Origin: Pontibacter sp. G13
GTDB lineage: Bacteria > Bacteroidota > Bacteroidia > J057
Direction: 5' to 3'
Assembly: GCF_031851795.1 (NCBI RefSeq)
Contig: NZ_CP134696.1
Span: 62,001 to 126,000 of the forward strand
DNA: 64,000 nucleotides
Below the pieces are notes generated by a model. That model made no database searches. It had not been told where the DNA came from and saw only the letters and a program-made list of their open reading frames with translations. The translations under genes and the position numbers were made by a program. This document shows positions 51,217 to 60,121 of this stretch, one piece after another. Numbering within the stretch: position 1 is the first letter of the stretch; every line of letters starts with the position of its first letter.

Positions 51217-53763
51217 ATGATGCAAAGACTTTACGCAATTCTGCTGAAAGGAATCTGCATGTCCCTCCTGCTTTCTCAAGTGGGAATGTTGGACCAATTG
51301 CATGCGCAGATCAACACTTATCCCTATTATCAAGGGTTCGAAACTTCCAATGGTGGCTGGAGCTCCTCCACGATCGACTCCACCGGCAATGGCCCAAACT
51401 CATGGGTCTGGGGCAGCCCTCCGAATCCCGCCACTGTCATCTCCACTTCCGTTGCGGTGATTTTCCCAGGCGCCAGTAACAGTTCCAAATGCTGGATGAC
51501 TGGAAACAATGGCTTTGTCCTTCCTCCCAACCTTCCACACGGCTATTTCCCAGGGGAGCAGTCGGCTGTGGTGAGTCCCGCTTTTGACTTTACCAACCTT
51601 ATCAATCCCCACGTGAAATTCCAGATTTGGTGGGAAACGGAATTCAACAAAGATGGGGTGGTTTTTCAGGCATCTACCGATAGCGGTGCCACCTGGCAAA
51701 AAGTGGGTGGATACCTTGATCCAGATGCATGGTTTAATGCCAATCAAGTTGTATCCCTTCCCGGAGGAGATACCATTGCTTGGTCTGGACACTCCGGAAA
51801 CTCCACCAGTCTAGGACAATGGACTGAGACGCAGCACAAGTTGGATGGACTGGCAGGTGCTCCCAACGTGATGTTCCGGTTTGCCTTTGCATCAGACAAC
51901 TCCACCTCAGCCACCTCCATTTATGATGGCATTGCCTTCGATGAGTTCGAAATCGTAGACTTGCCTGCTCTGGACCTTTCTCCAACAGGGGGGGACACGA
52001 TCTGTTTTGCAGACACCGCCTACCTAGATGCTTGTATCCAAGGTGCCGTTGCCTGGAAATGGAAACTCCAAGGAAACTTCAACCCCAATGATACCCTATG
52101 TTCTTACGTAGCTGTCAGCACGGGGAACTACGTGGTCGAAGTTGAGCACTCCTCTGGTTTCAACATGCGAGACACTTTCGACCTATTCGTGTCTCCAACC
52201 TATGTATATCTCGGTCAGGACACCCTGCTGTGCCCAGGTGATACCTTGGAGTTGAATATGGGGAACGCCTCGGCAAGTCATTCTTGGATACCCAGTAGTT
52301 CTACCTCCCAATTTCTAGAAGTCACCGAAGCAGGAACCTACACGGGAATCGCCACGGATGGATTCGGTTGCGTTGAGGAAGACTCCATCAAAGTATTCTT
52401 TGACTTTGTTCCAGATGTAGACTTAGGAAATGACACTACATTCTGTGCAGGAGAATCCATCATTTTGGATGCAGGAACGGCCAACCCGGGCACAACCTAT
52501 GACTGGAATCCAATCAATGCCCAAACCCAAACCGTTTTCGTCTCCCAACCCGGGATATACGATGTATTGGTTACAACGCCAGCTGGTTGTGAAGTATGGG
52601 ATACCATTCAGGTGACGGTTGAACTTGACCCTGTAGTGGACCTTGGTCCCAATCGAATTGAGTGCGATAGCTTCATCCTAAATGCACTCAACCCCGGATC
52701 TAGCTACCTTTGGAGCACCAATGACACCACCCAATCCATCTCCAGCAGCACACCTGGCATGTACTGGGTGGAGGTAACCAATCCAGCCGGATGTTCAAGT
52801 GTTGATACTGTCGTGATTTCCCTTGCTTCCGCTCCGGTGGTGGATTTGGGACCTGATGATATCATTTGTAACGGCAACCCTGTGACCCTCAATGCTGGCA
52901 ATCCAGGAGCGACCTTCCTCTGGAACGATGGGTCCTTCAACCAGACCTTGACCACAGATCTTCCCGGCCAGTATATCGTCGCCGTCACCAACGCATCCAA
53001 CTGTGTGACCAATGACACCATCATGCTGACGGAATCAGGACTCTATGTGAATTTGGGAGCAGATATCGACGTGTGCGAAGGAACCACAGTGACCCTCAAT
53101 GCTGGTAATAATGGAACCAACTACATGTGGAACACCAATGATACAACCAATACCATTGACGTTTCACTTGCAGGAACCTACTGGGTAGATGTATTCGATG
53201 CTCAAGGGTGTGTCATTTCTGACTCGATTCAGGTCAACACCTTCCAGAATTTCACTTCCGACTTCGACTATCCGCTTATTCCAGCGCCAGTTCTTTACGC
53301 ACCAATCTCCTTTACCAATACCACTCCAGGATCGCCTACGACCTACTATTGGGAATTTGGAGATGGCAATACTTCCACCTTGCAAAATCCGACTCACACT
53401 TACCAGTCTCTCGGAACCTTCACCGTTTGCCTGACCGTGAGCAACGCAGTATGTTCCAACACCTATTGCGAAGAGATTTTCGTGGACATTTTCCAAGATA
53501 TCGAAGACGAGTTGACGCATAACTTGGAGGTTTATCCGAATCCAAACAACGGCCAGTTCCATTTGGCGATGGATTTGAAACAACTTTCAGAAGTTTCCTA
53601 TGAACTGTATGATCTGTCTGGAAAGGCGATCTCTATGCGCAATCTCGGCACTCAATTCTCAGTGAATGAGGAGATTGAGCTTGGACAGGCGAATGCGGGT
53701 GTGTATCTCTTGAAGATTTCCATCGATGGCCAAGGTATTTATCGGAAGGTAATGGTCCGATAA
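51217..53763 (+). CDS. secreted T9SS type A cargo with Ig-like repeats and a PKD domain
   Basis: The 848-residue protein has a signal peptide ending at about residue 31 (DQLHAQ). An N-terminal jelly-roll-like domain (about 35-250, with PYYQGFETSNGGW and WETEFNKDGVVFQASTDSGATW) follows. About five similar Ig-like repeats come next, marked by VDLGxxxxxC...LNAGNPGxxYLWxxxDTTQ. A PKD domain (TTYYWEFGDGNTSTLQNPTHTY) leads to a type A sorting domain (LEVYPNPNNGQFHLAM to the end). Probably a surface adhesin or extracellular protein. It stands alone with its own terminator. Confidence 0.85.
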   Translation: MMQRLYAILLKGICMSLLLSQVGMLDQLHAQINTYPYYQGFETSNGGWSSSTIDSTGNGPNSWVWGSPPNPATVISTSVAVIFPGASNSSKCWMTGNNGFVLPPNLPHGYFPGEQSAVVSPAFDFTNLINPHVKFQIWWETEFNKDGVVFQASTDSGATWQKVGGYLDPDAWFNANQVVSLPGGDTIAWSGHSGNSTSLGQWTETQHKLDGLAGAPNVMFRFAFASDNSTSATSIYDGIAFDEFEIVDLPALDLSPTGGDTICFADTAYLDACIQGAVAWKWKLQGNFNPNDTLCSYVAVSTGNYVVEVEHSSGFNMRDTFDLFVSPTYVYLGQDTLLCPGDTLELNMGNASASHSWIPSSSTSQFLEVTEAGTYTGIATDGFGCVEEDSIKVFFDFVPDVDLGNDTTFCAGESIILDAGTANPGTTYDWNPINAQTQTVFVSQPGIYDVLVTTPAGCEVWDTIQVTVELDPVVDLGPNRIECDSFILNALNPGSSYLWSTNDTTQSISSSTPGMYWVEVTNPAGCSSVDTVVISLASAPVVDLGPDDIICNGNPVTLNAGNPGATFLWNDGSFNQTLTTDLPGQYIVAVTNASNCVTNDTIMLTESGLYVNLGADIDVCEGTTVTLNAGNNGTNYMWNTNDTTNTIDVSLAGTYWVDVFDAQGCVISDSIQVNTFQNFTSDFDYPLIPAPVLYAPISFTNTTPGSPTTYYWEFGDGNTSTLQNPTHTYQSLGTFTVCLTVSNAVCSNTYCEEIFVDIFQDIEDELTHNLEVYPNPNNGQFHLAMDLKQLSEVSYELYDLSGKAISMRNLGTQFSVNEEIELGQANAGVYLLKISIDGQGIYRKVMVR

Positions 53764-53784
53764 TCCAAGTGAACTGTTATATTT

Positions 53785-53822
53785 ACGCGTCATCTCGATT
53801 GCTCGGGATGACGCGTTTTTTC
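53785..53822 (+). terminator. Rho-independent terminator of the 51217 gene
   Basis: ACGCGTCATC and GATGACGCGT pair perfectly with a short loop, followed by TTTTTTC. Confidence 0.9.
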
Positions 53823-53859
53823 TTGCCCGCCCCCCGATTCACCCTACCTTTTTGATTTC

Positions 53860-54792
53860 ATGGCACAGGAAGTACATGTATTCGCCCCGGCAACCGTGGC
53901 GAACGTGGCATGCGGATTCGATACGATGGGATTCGCGCTGAACAGACCGGGGGACGAAATCATTGCCACCTTCTCCCAAACATCGGGTATCACCATTTCC
54001 ATCGAGGGAGATCATGGAAAGCTCCCTACTATCCCAGAAAAAAACACGGCAGGGGTAGCTGCACTGGCTCTTCTGGAAAAATTGGGAGAAACGCGCGGCA
54101 TTCACCTTCACATCATCAAAGGCATACCCATTGGCAGCGGTCTGGGCTCTAGTGCATGCAGTGCCGTCGCTGCCGCATTCGCCGTGAATGAACTCTTGGG
54201 ACGCCCACTTACCCGCAAGGAACTGCTCCCATTTGCCCTTGCAGGCGAAGCGATTGCAAGTGGCGGCGCCATTCACGCAGACAATGTAGGTCCTTGTTTG
54301 TTGGGAGGAATGGTCCTGGTACGTTCCAATAAGGAAAATGACACCGTAAACATTCCGACTCCCAACAATCTCTTTGCCGTAGCAGTGCTGCCAGACCTCC
54401 AAATTCTCACTTCGGAGGCAAGGGCCATTCTCAGAGACGAAATCCCCATGAAAGACGCCATTAACCAATGGGGGAATCTCGGTGGATTGGTGGCAGGTCT
54501 CATGAAATCCGACTACCAACTCATCGGAAGATCTTTGGTGGATGTAGTAGCAGAGCCTTACCGATCCCGTCTCATTCCCGGATTCGAAACAGTCAAACAG
54601 GCTGCCATGAACACAGGGGCACTCGGATGTAGCATTTCAGGGGCAGGTCCATCTGTCTTTGCCCTTTGCGAAGGTGATGCGACGGCCTTTCAAGTAGCTT
54701 CAGTCATGGAAGCGGCCTTTGCCCAGCATGGTATCAAGTCCACCAGATACGTTTCGACGATCAACCAAAAAGGAACTGAGCGGTTCCGATAA
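53860..54792 (+). CDS. thrB: homoserine kinase
   Basis: ThrB phosphorylates homoserine, the step before threonine synthase. The 310-residue GHMP kinase has the family start FAPATVANVACGFDTMGFAL, the ATP-loop PIGSGLGSSACSAVAAA, and a late GCSISGAGPSVFAL. All parts are there. thrC follows 55 bases downstream with no terminator, so the two form an operon. The usual upstream partner thrA (aspartokinase-homoserine dehydrogenase) is not present; the gene before thrB is an unrelated secreted protein. Confidence 0.95.
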   Translation: MAQEVHVFAPATVANVACGFDTMGFALNRPGDEIIATFSQTSGITISIEGDHGKLPTIPEKNTAGVAALALLEKLGETRGIHLHIIKGIPIGSGLGSSACSAVAAAFAVNELLGRPLTRKELLPFALAGEAIASGGAIHADNVGPCLLGGMVLVRSNKENDTVNIPTPNNLFAVAVLPDLQILTSEARAILRDEIPMKDAINQWGNLGGLVAGLMKSDYQLIGRSLVDVVAEPYRSRLIPGFETVKQAAMNTGALGCSISGAGPSVFALCEGDATAFQVASVMEAAFAQHGIKSTRYVSTINQKGTERFR

Positions 54793-54847
54793 TCCCTAGC
54801 CCTACTCTACTCTCGGGAATTCAAGCGCCAAACATTATCAACATCTC

Positions 54848-56143
54848 ATGCTACTGTATAGTACCCGTAATGCGGGCCAATTCGTCGATTTGAAGGAAGC
54901 AGTACTCAACAGCCTTCCCAAGGACAAAGGGCTGTATATGCCCAATCGGATAACCCCCTTGCCTGAATCCTTTTTCCGGGGTCTACCCAACATGACCTTT
55001 CCTGAATTAGCGAAAACGGTCACCACTCATTTGCTATCCGAGGCGGTTGATCCATCCTACATAAACGAGATTATCGAGCAGGCCGTCAATTTCGATGCTC
55101 CCATCGTCTCCTTGAAAGAGGATCTCCACATTTTGGAGCTTTTCCATGGGCCTACATTGGCTTTCAAGGATTTCGGCGCGAGGTTTATGGCCGGACTCAT
55201 GGGACATTTTGTGCGAAACGAAGATAGGGAGTTGACTATTCTGGTCGCTACTTCGGGAGATACGGGCGGGGCAGTTGCCAATGGATTTCACCATACCCCA
55301 GGTGTTAATGTCGTGATTCTTTATCCCAAAGGTAAGGTGAGCAAATTGCAGGAAAAGCAGCTCACCACCCTTGGAGGCAATATTCAGGCGCTGGAGGTAG
55401 ATGGAACGTTCGATGATTGCCAACGCATGGTCAAAACCGCTTTTTTGGATGAGGATCTCCAGCAGCGGCGTGCGCTAAGCTCTGCCAATTCCATCAATAT
55501 CGCGAGACTGATCCCGCAATCCTTTTATTACTTCCGAGCTTGGCAACAATTGAAGCAACCGGGAACTCACACCTCCTTCTGTGTACCTAGTGGCAATTTT
55601 GGCAACCTGACCGCTGGACTTCTAGCTCAAAAACTGGGACTTCCCTGTGGCCCATTCATTGCCGCTACCAATTCCAACGATATTGTCCCTACTTTCCTCA
55701 AAACGGGCTCATACGATCCAAGGCCTTCGGTAGCGACTATATCCAATGCCATGGATGTCGGAAATCCCAGTAATTGGGCACGAATTCTGGATTTATTCGG
55801 AGAAAACTGGGGTCAAATCCGGGCGCATATCAAGGGATTTGCATATTCTGACGAGCAAACTCGGGAAGCCATCAAGGAAGTTTACCAGCAATTCGACTAC
55901 CAGATTGATCCCCATGGTGCAGTCGGGTATCTCGCGGCTCAGGCATTTCAAGCACAGCAGCCGAATTCAGAAGTGGTGATTCTAGAAACCGCTCATCCAG
56001 CCAAATTCCCCGATACGGTCGAAGCTGAGACGGGAAAGGCGGTCTGCATCCCGGAGGCACTTGCCAAACTTGCAGATCTGGAAGGTTCGAAAATCAGTAT
56101 CAGTCGTCAATTTGAGGACCTCAAGACTTATTTGATGGATTAA
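54848..56143 (+). CDS. thrC: threonine synthase
   Basis: ThrC makes threonine from O-phosphohomoserine with pyridoxal phosphate. The 431-residue protein has the family start (LYSTRNAGQFVDLKEAVLNSL) and the PLP lysine in FHGPTLAFKDFGARF. ATSGDTGGAVANGF and FCVPSGNFGNLTAG for phosphate binding also fit. Length is normal for the bacterial class with an N-terminal extension. It is the last gene of the thrB-thrC operon, followed by a hairpin with a T run. Confidence 0.95.
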   Translation: MLLYSTRNAGQFVDLKEAVLNSLPKDKGLYMPNRITPLPESFFRGLPNMTFPELAKTVTTHLLSEAVDPSYINEIIEQAVNFDAPIVSLKEDLHILELFHGPTLAFKDFGARFMAGLMGHFVRNEDRELTILVATSGDTGGAVANGFHHTPGVNVVILYPKGKVSKLQEKQLTTLGGNIQALEVDGTFDDCQRMVKTAFLDEDLQQRRALSSANSINIARLIPQSFYYFRAWQQLKQPGTHTSFCVPSGNFGNLTAGLLAQKLGLPCGPFIAATNSNDIVPTFLKTGSYDPRPSVATISNAMDVGNPSNWARILDLFGENWGQIRAHIKGFAYSDEQTREAIKEVYQQFDYQIDPHGAVGYLAAQAFQAQQPNSEVVILETAHPAKFPDTVEAETGKAVCIPEALAKLADLEGSKISISRQFEDLKTYLMD

Positions 56144-56169
56144 GGGCTTATAGTTCAAGTAGCCTCAAT

Positions 56170-56212
56170 ACCCATTCTTGGATTGTTCCATGAATGGGTT
56201 TTCTCTTTTTTC
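56170..56212 (+). terminator. Terminator of thrBC
   Basis: ACCCATTC and GAATGGGT pair with a loop of 14 bases, followed by TTTCTCTTTTTTC. Confidence 0.8.
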
Positions 56213-56337
56213 GGCGCTCCAAATGCTCGCATACCTTCCAAAGTTTGGAAAAATCGAATTTCGTGCAAGCATTTTTATGCTCAATTACTATCTTGAGTTT
56301 TACTTCCAAAAATTCATCCCACTTAGGCCCCTTGTCT

Positions 56338-57723
56338 ATGTTTCGCTACCTACTTGCCTTGCTGGTGGTTGTGGTCATCGGTGCAGGATTGTATCTGAAC
56401 CACATTCTGCCGGTAGCCTCTTCGTACTCAGCCAAAATCATGTGTTCTTGTGTTTTCGTCGGAGATCGAAACCCCGAAGAAGTACAAGTCCAGGAGCTAG
56501 CCAATTTATTCTATACACAATCCGAAGTAAACCGGGAAGCCAAAACCGTTACCTCCAGTGTGTATGGCCTCAAAAAACGGACAGCTATTTACCGAGAAGG
56601 CCTTGGCTGCACGTTGGTTTCGGGCATGAATGAAGAAACGCTCTCCTCTCAATCCTACCAGAATCCCCAAATCCCAAAGCCAGACTCCCTGGCATTCTGG
56701 CCTATGGGTGACCTAGATACCACTTCCAGCATTCTCGGCGTAGACTCCGTGCTTCTGGCAGCAGCGATGGATCACGTAATGGCAGAACAAAACCCAGAAT
56801 TGCCTAAATGGACCCGAGCTGCACTTGTGGTTTATCGGGGTAAAATTATCGCAGAACGCTATGCCGATGGATATGACGCCCAAAGCAAGCTCATGGGTTG
56901 GTCCATGACCAAAAGTGTAACCAACGCGTTCATCGGGCTGCTCGTCAAGGACGGAAAGCTAGATATCATGGAACCTGCTCCTGTACCCGAATGGTCAGAC
57001 CCTGCCGATCCCAGACACGCGATCACTACCGATCAACTCCTGCGGATGAGCAGCGGTTTGGAGTTCGATGAAAACTATGGCACACGTGCGGATGCCACTG
57101 AAATGCTGTTCCTACAACCTGACGCTGGCACCTACGCAGTCAACAAGCCTCTTATCCATGAACCTGGGACCTTCTGGGACTATTCTTCGGGAACCACCAA
57201 TATCCTGGCAAGAATGGTGAAGGATCAATTTCCAGATCGGGATGCATACATGGAATATGTCTATAGCAGGCTCTTCAGGCCCTTGGGCATGTACACCACC
57301 ACCATCGAGCCAGATGCCAGCGGAACCTTCGTAGGATCTTCGTATATGTATGCTTCGGCGAGAGACTGGGCCCGCTTCGGCCTACTTTATCTACAAGACG
57401 GTCAGTTCAATGGGCAGCAGATCCTGCCAGAAGGTTGGACGACCTATAGCGGAACTCGCACTCCGACAGCACCTCATGGGGAATATTCAGCTCAGTTCTG
57501 GAACAATGCCACCTCTCCCACGGGCGAAATCACCAGAAGGTATTGGCCAGAAGTTCCTGAGGATGCCTATTATTGCTCTGGTTTCGAAGGACAGAATGTG
57601 GTCATTATTCCTTCCAGGGATGTCGTTATCGTTCGCCTTGGTCTTTCTCATTCACGAGCGGCTTGGGATGTTGGCACCTTTTTAGAAGAGGTATTGGCTG
57701 CACTTCCGGATTCAGAGGAATAA
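56338..57723 (+). CDS. serine hydrolase of the beta-lactamase class C family
   Basis: From the ATG at 56338 the protein has 461 residues. The frame is open 48 codons further upstream, but that part lies across the terminator of thrBC. One N-terminal membrane segment (FRYLLALLVVVVIGAGLYL) suggests a membrane-anchored or exported enzyme. The catalytic SxxK motif is SMTK in GWSMTKSVTNAF, and a tyrosine motif (YSSGTTN) follows later. Relatives include beta-lactamases, carboxypeptidases and esterases; substrate not known. An N-terminal part of about 130 residues has two cysteines (MCSCVF) of unknown use. Confidence 0.8.
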   Translation: MFRYLLALLVVVVIGAGLYLNHILPVASSYSAKIMCSCVFVGDRNPEEVQVQELANLFYTQSEVNREAKTVTSSVYGLKKRTAIYREGLGCTLVSGMNEETLSSQSYQNPQIPKPDSLAFWPMGDLDTTSSILGVDSVLLAAAMDHVMAEQNPELPKWTRAALVVYRGKIIAERYADGYDAQSKLMGWSMTKSVTNAFIGLLVKDGKLDIMEPAPVPEWSDPADPRHAITTDQLLRMSSGLEFDENYGTRADATEMLFLQPDAGTYAVNKPLIHEPGTFWDYSSGTTNILARMVKDQFPDRDAYMEYVYSRLFRPLGMYTTTIEPDASGTFVGSSYMYASARDWARFGLLYLQDGQFNGQQILPEGWTTYSGTRTPTAPHGEYSAQFWNNATSPTGEITRRYWPEVPEDAYYCSGFEGQNVVIIPSRDVVIVRLGLSHSRAAWDVGTFLEEVLAALPDSEE

Positions 57724-57784
57724 ACACGCTTATTATTGAGGGCAAAATTTCCATGCTATCCGGATACAAATCGTGGAGCTTAGT

Positions 57785-57823
57785 GATCCGGTGCGTTTCA
57801 CTGATATATTGAAGCGTACCGGA
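57785..57823. other. Hairpin upstream of the acyltransferase gene
   Basis: ATCCGGTGCGTTTCA pairs with TGAAGCGTACCGGAT over 15 positions with two G-U pairs and a nine-base loop. No T run follows. It ends 37 bases before the acyltransferase ATG and may be an mRNA hairpin or operator. Confidence 0.4.
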
Positions 57824-57860
57824 TGCTCTGCCATTTATCGAAAGCCCAAAAATTCGATCC

Positions 57861-58745
57861 ATGAGCAAGCGATCTTCCCATGACGTATTCAGCTACACTG
57901 AGCCAGGCGATCCCATATGGAAACAATTGCTGATTAGCACTGTAGAATGGTTTTCCGGCAAATCGGATCTTACCAGAAGATATGATGAGCTAGTCGCAGC
58001 GAATATTCCTCCCCATCAGGTATGGGCAGCTGCATTGGAACAGCTAGAGATAGCGGTAGATTGGAATTGGGGTAGAATCCATCAAATCCCCAAATCAGGC
58101 CCCCTTGTGGTCATCGCCAATCATCCGTTTGGGATATTGGATGGGTTGATGCTGGCGAATCTCATGAGTCAGCGAAGGCAGGATTTTTCATTTATGGTGA
58201 ATTCGGTTCTGTGCCGAGATTCCATCGTATCAGACCATCTATTGCCGATCTCTTTTGATCCCACCAAAGAAGCGCAAGCACTCAATATACAAACACGAAA
58301 GCAGGCATTAGATCGCCTTCACCGGGGAGAGGCTATGCTCATTTTCCCGGCTGGAGGAGTCGCCACCATGAATGGCCCATTTGGCAAGGTAGAGGATCTC
58401 GAATGGAAGCGGTTCACTGCACAGTTGATCCAGCGGTCTCATGCAACCGTCCTGCCCGTATTTTTTCACGGGAAAAACAGTCCGATATTCCAATGGGCCA
58501 GTCAGATCAGTCAGAATTTGAGGTTAGGGCTTTTGCTTCATGAAGTTCGTAACAAAATGGGCACCACCTTGAAAATGGAAATTGGCGCTCCAATTCCTTT
58601 CGATGAAATCTCGCACATCAAATCGCGTCAGGAGTTGCTGGATCACCTAAAGGAAGTTGTATTCAATTTGGGCGATCAAATAGCTGACGATGGTACTGAC
58701 CTCAGTTCTGATGACGCTCATCGTACAATGCTCGGGCTTCCGTGA
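57861..58745 (+). CDS. 1-acyl-glycerol-3-phosphate acyltransferase family protein
   Basis: The 294-residue protein carries the PlsC/hemolysin-type acyltransferase motifs: NHPFGILD (the NHxxxxD block) near residue 90, then LLPISFD, and IFPAGGVATM (the FPxG block). Such enzymes add fatty acyl groups to lysolipids or related acceptors such as ornithine lipids. The final part suggests a substrate other than plain lysophosphatidate, but this is a guess. No membrane segment stands out. The gene's 3' end overlaps the convergent HxlR gene by 44 bases. Confidence 0.85.
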   Translation: MSKRSSHDVFSYTEPGDPIWKQLLISTVEWFSGKSDLTRRYDELVAANIPPHQVWAAALEQLEIAVDWNWGRIHQIPKSGPLVVIANHPFGILDGLMLANLMSQRRQDFSFMVNSVLCRDSIVSDHLLPISFDPTKEAQALNIQTRKQALDRLHRGEAMLIFPAGGVATMNGPFGKVEDLEWKRFTAQLIQRSHATVLPVFFHGKNSPIFQWASQISQNLRLGLLLHEVRNKMGTTLKMEIGAPIPFDEISHIKSRQELLDHLKEVVFNLGDQIADDGTDLSSDDAHRTMLGLP

Positions 58746-59097
58746 TTTCATCCACGCTGTCATGCGCCCAACTCAAGATTCCTTTGATTTGCACGAGAAA
58801 CTCCCTTCCCATTTTCGTCAAGCTATACTCCACTCTAGGAGGCACCTCTGGGAACACATCTCGCTTGACCAATCCATCGCGTTCAAGCGATCTTAGGGTA
58901 ACGGTGAGCATTCGTTGAGAAATCCCGTCGACTCGCCTTCTCAACTCATTGAATCTCAGCCTATCTTCAGCGCCTAGATGAAAGGTCACCAACAATGACC
59001 ATTTATCCCCTACCCGACCGAAAAAATCCCTAACCGGGCAGAAACGCTCATCCTTTTCCAACAAATTCGGCGATCCTTTTGAAAAACCTGGATTCAT
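58702..59097 (-). CDS. HxlR family transcriptional regulator
   Basis: A 131-residue winged-helix regulator with the HxlR layout: CPVRDFFGRVGDKWSLLVTFHL, then RFNELRRRVDGISQRMLTVTLRSLERDGLV, and VEYSLTKMGREFL. The early CP cysteine may sense thiol stress or aldehydes, as in known relatives. It diverges from the doxX-like gene; repeated GTTAC/GTAAC half-sites lie in the gap, so it probably controls that gene and itself. Confidence 0.92.
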   Translation of the reverse strand: MNPGFSKGSPNLLEKDERFCPVRDFFGRVGDKWSLLVTFHLGAEDRLRFNELRRRVDGISQRMLTVTLRSLERDGLVKRDVFPEVPPRVEYSLTKMGREFLVQIKGILSWAHDSVDEITEARALYDERHQN

Positions 59098-59119
59098 AAT
59101 AGACTGATAATCAGCAATA

Positions 59120-59204
59120 GTTACTATTTTGTTTCTAGGTAACCAGAAAATTCCTTCTTGTTTTCAAACAAAATAGGGAATTATCTTTGGTTACCAAAAG
59201 TAAC
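59120..59204. promoter_or_regulatory. Candidate HxlR operator sites in the hxlR/doxX gap
   Basis: Two pairs of half-sites, GTTAC-N14-GTAAC (59120-59143) and GTTAC-N5-GTAAC (59190-59204). The second overlaps the expected transcription start of doxX. Confidence 0.5.
59158..59189 (+). promoter_or_regulatory. Promoter of the doxX-like gene
   Basis: TTG (59158-59160), 21 bases, TATCTTTG (59182-59189), a good Bacteroidota -33/-7 pair 31 bases before the ATG. Confidence 0.65.
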
Positions 59205-59219
59205 TAAAGGAACCCGCTT

Positions 59220-59609
59220 ATGAAACGTGATAAGATTCTTTATTGGGTATTTACAGGTCTTCTGTGTGCCATGTACCTGATGTCCGCGACGATGTATCTC
59301 CTCAACTACGACGAAATTGCAGGCGTCTACGAGATCCTGGGCTATCCCACCTACATTGTATATCCATTTGCTGTAGTCAAGATTCTGGCTGTTGTGGCGA
59401 TTCTTTCGAATCTTTCCCCGTTGCTCAAGTATTTGGCTTACGCGGGCATTTTCTACAACACCATCCTTGCAGCAAGTGCGCATATCATGGTAGGAGACGG
59501 AGAAGCAGGAGGAGCTATTGCAGCATTTACCCTCTGTATCCTGTCCTTCATTTTTGATCGTAGACGAGCTAAGGCAGCTGTTCCTGTCCAGGAAGCCGCT
59601 ACCGTCTAA
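59220..59609 (+). CDS. DoxX-like membrane protein
   Basis: The 129-residue protein has four membrane segments and the pattern of DoxX-like proteins (WVFTGLLCAMYLMSATMYLLN, then LGYPTYIVYPFAVVKILAVVAIL). The function of the family is not settled; members often sit beside HxlR-type regulators and may act in redox stress. A strong terminator follows. Confidence 0.85.
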   Translation: MKRDKILYWVFTGLLCAMYLMSATMYLLNYDEIAGVYEILGYPTYIVYPFAVVKILAVVAILSNLSPLLKYLAYAGIFYNTILAASAHIMVGDGEAGGAIAAFTLCILSFIFDRRRAKAAVPVQEAATV

Positions 59610-59628
59610 CCTAGTTCTCTACAGAATC

Positions 59629-59670
59629 AATCCGCTTTGAGCTTGCTGCTCGAAGCGGATTATTATTTTT
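59629..59670 (+). terminator. Terminator of the doxX-like gene
   Basis: AATCCGCTT and AAGCGGATT pair, extended by GAGC/GCTC, then ATTATTTTT. Confidence 0.85.
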
Positions 59671-60121
59671 CAAAAGGATTTTTCAAAATTTCAAAAAGCT
59701 GTTCGACATAACTTTTAAAGCTTCGATATACTCGGGAAAATCCTATATGCCTAGCCCTTGAGAAGTTCATCATAGTCATACCGATCCATTTTAGATGAAA
59801 ACCATTTTAAGCGAATGTTAAGTGGAATTCGTTTAACCAAATACGAAAAAAATACAACAATTAGCCCATTGAAGCACTAGTACCCCAATCAACTGGGTCT
59901 AAATTTTCAATCTTGCAATTAGTTTACCAGAAGCGATCTTCCCCAAGATCAAGTATCCACTACCCATACATTACCCCATTATTACAAATTCAGCTCACAA
60001 GCCCCAATTGTTCATATAAGCCTAAAAAGTTGCTATCAATCGGCTAACCATCTGCACTCAATTTGCGGCGCAGAGAGGATATACCTCTCGATTTATCCTA
60101 CCAAAAACTTCAAGTAGTCCA
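59671..60121. other. 451-base AT-rich gap upstream of the PhoX-like gene
   Basis: No coding frame or RNA gene is apparent. Near its end a hairpin GAGAGG-ATATA-CCTCTC (60073-60089) lies 32 bases before the ATG and may cap the mRNA. A near match to the -7 element (TCAATTTG, 60058-60065) is close by. Confidence 0.4.

Noticed and set aside
53839-54519. Open frame on the minus strand across thrB
   Set aside because: It lies opposite a complete homoserine kinase gene and has no family pattern.
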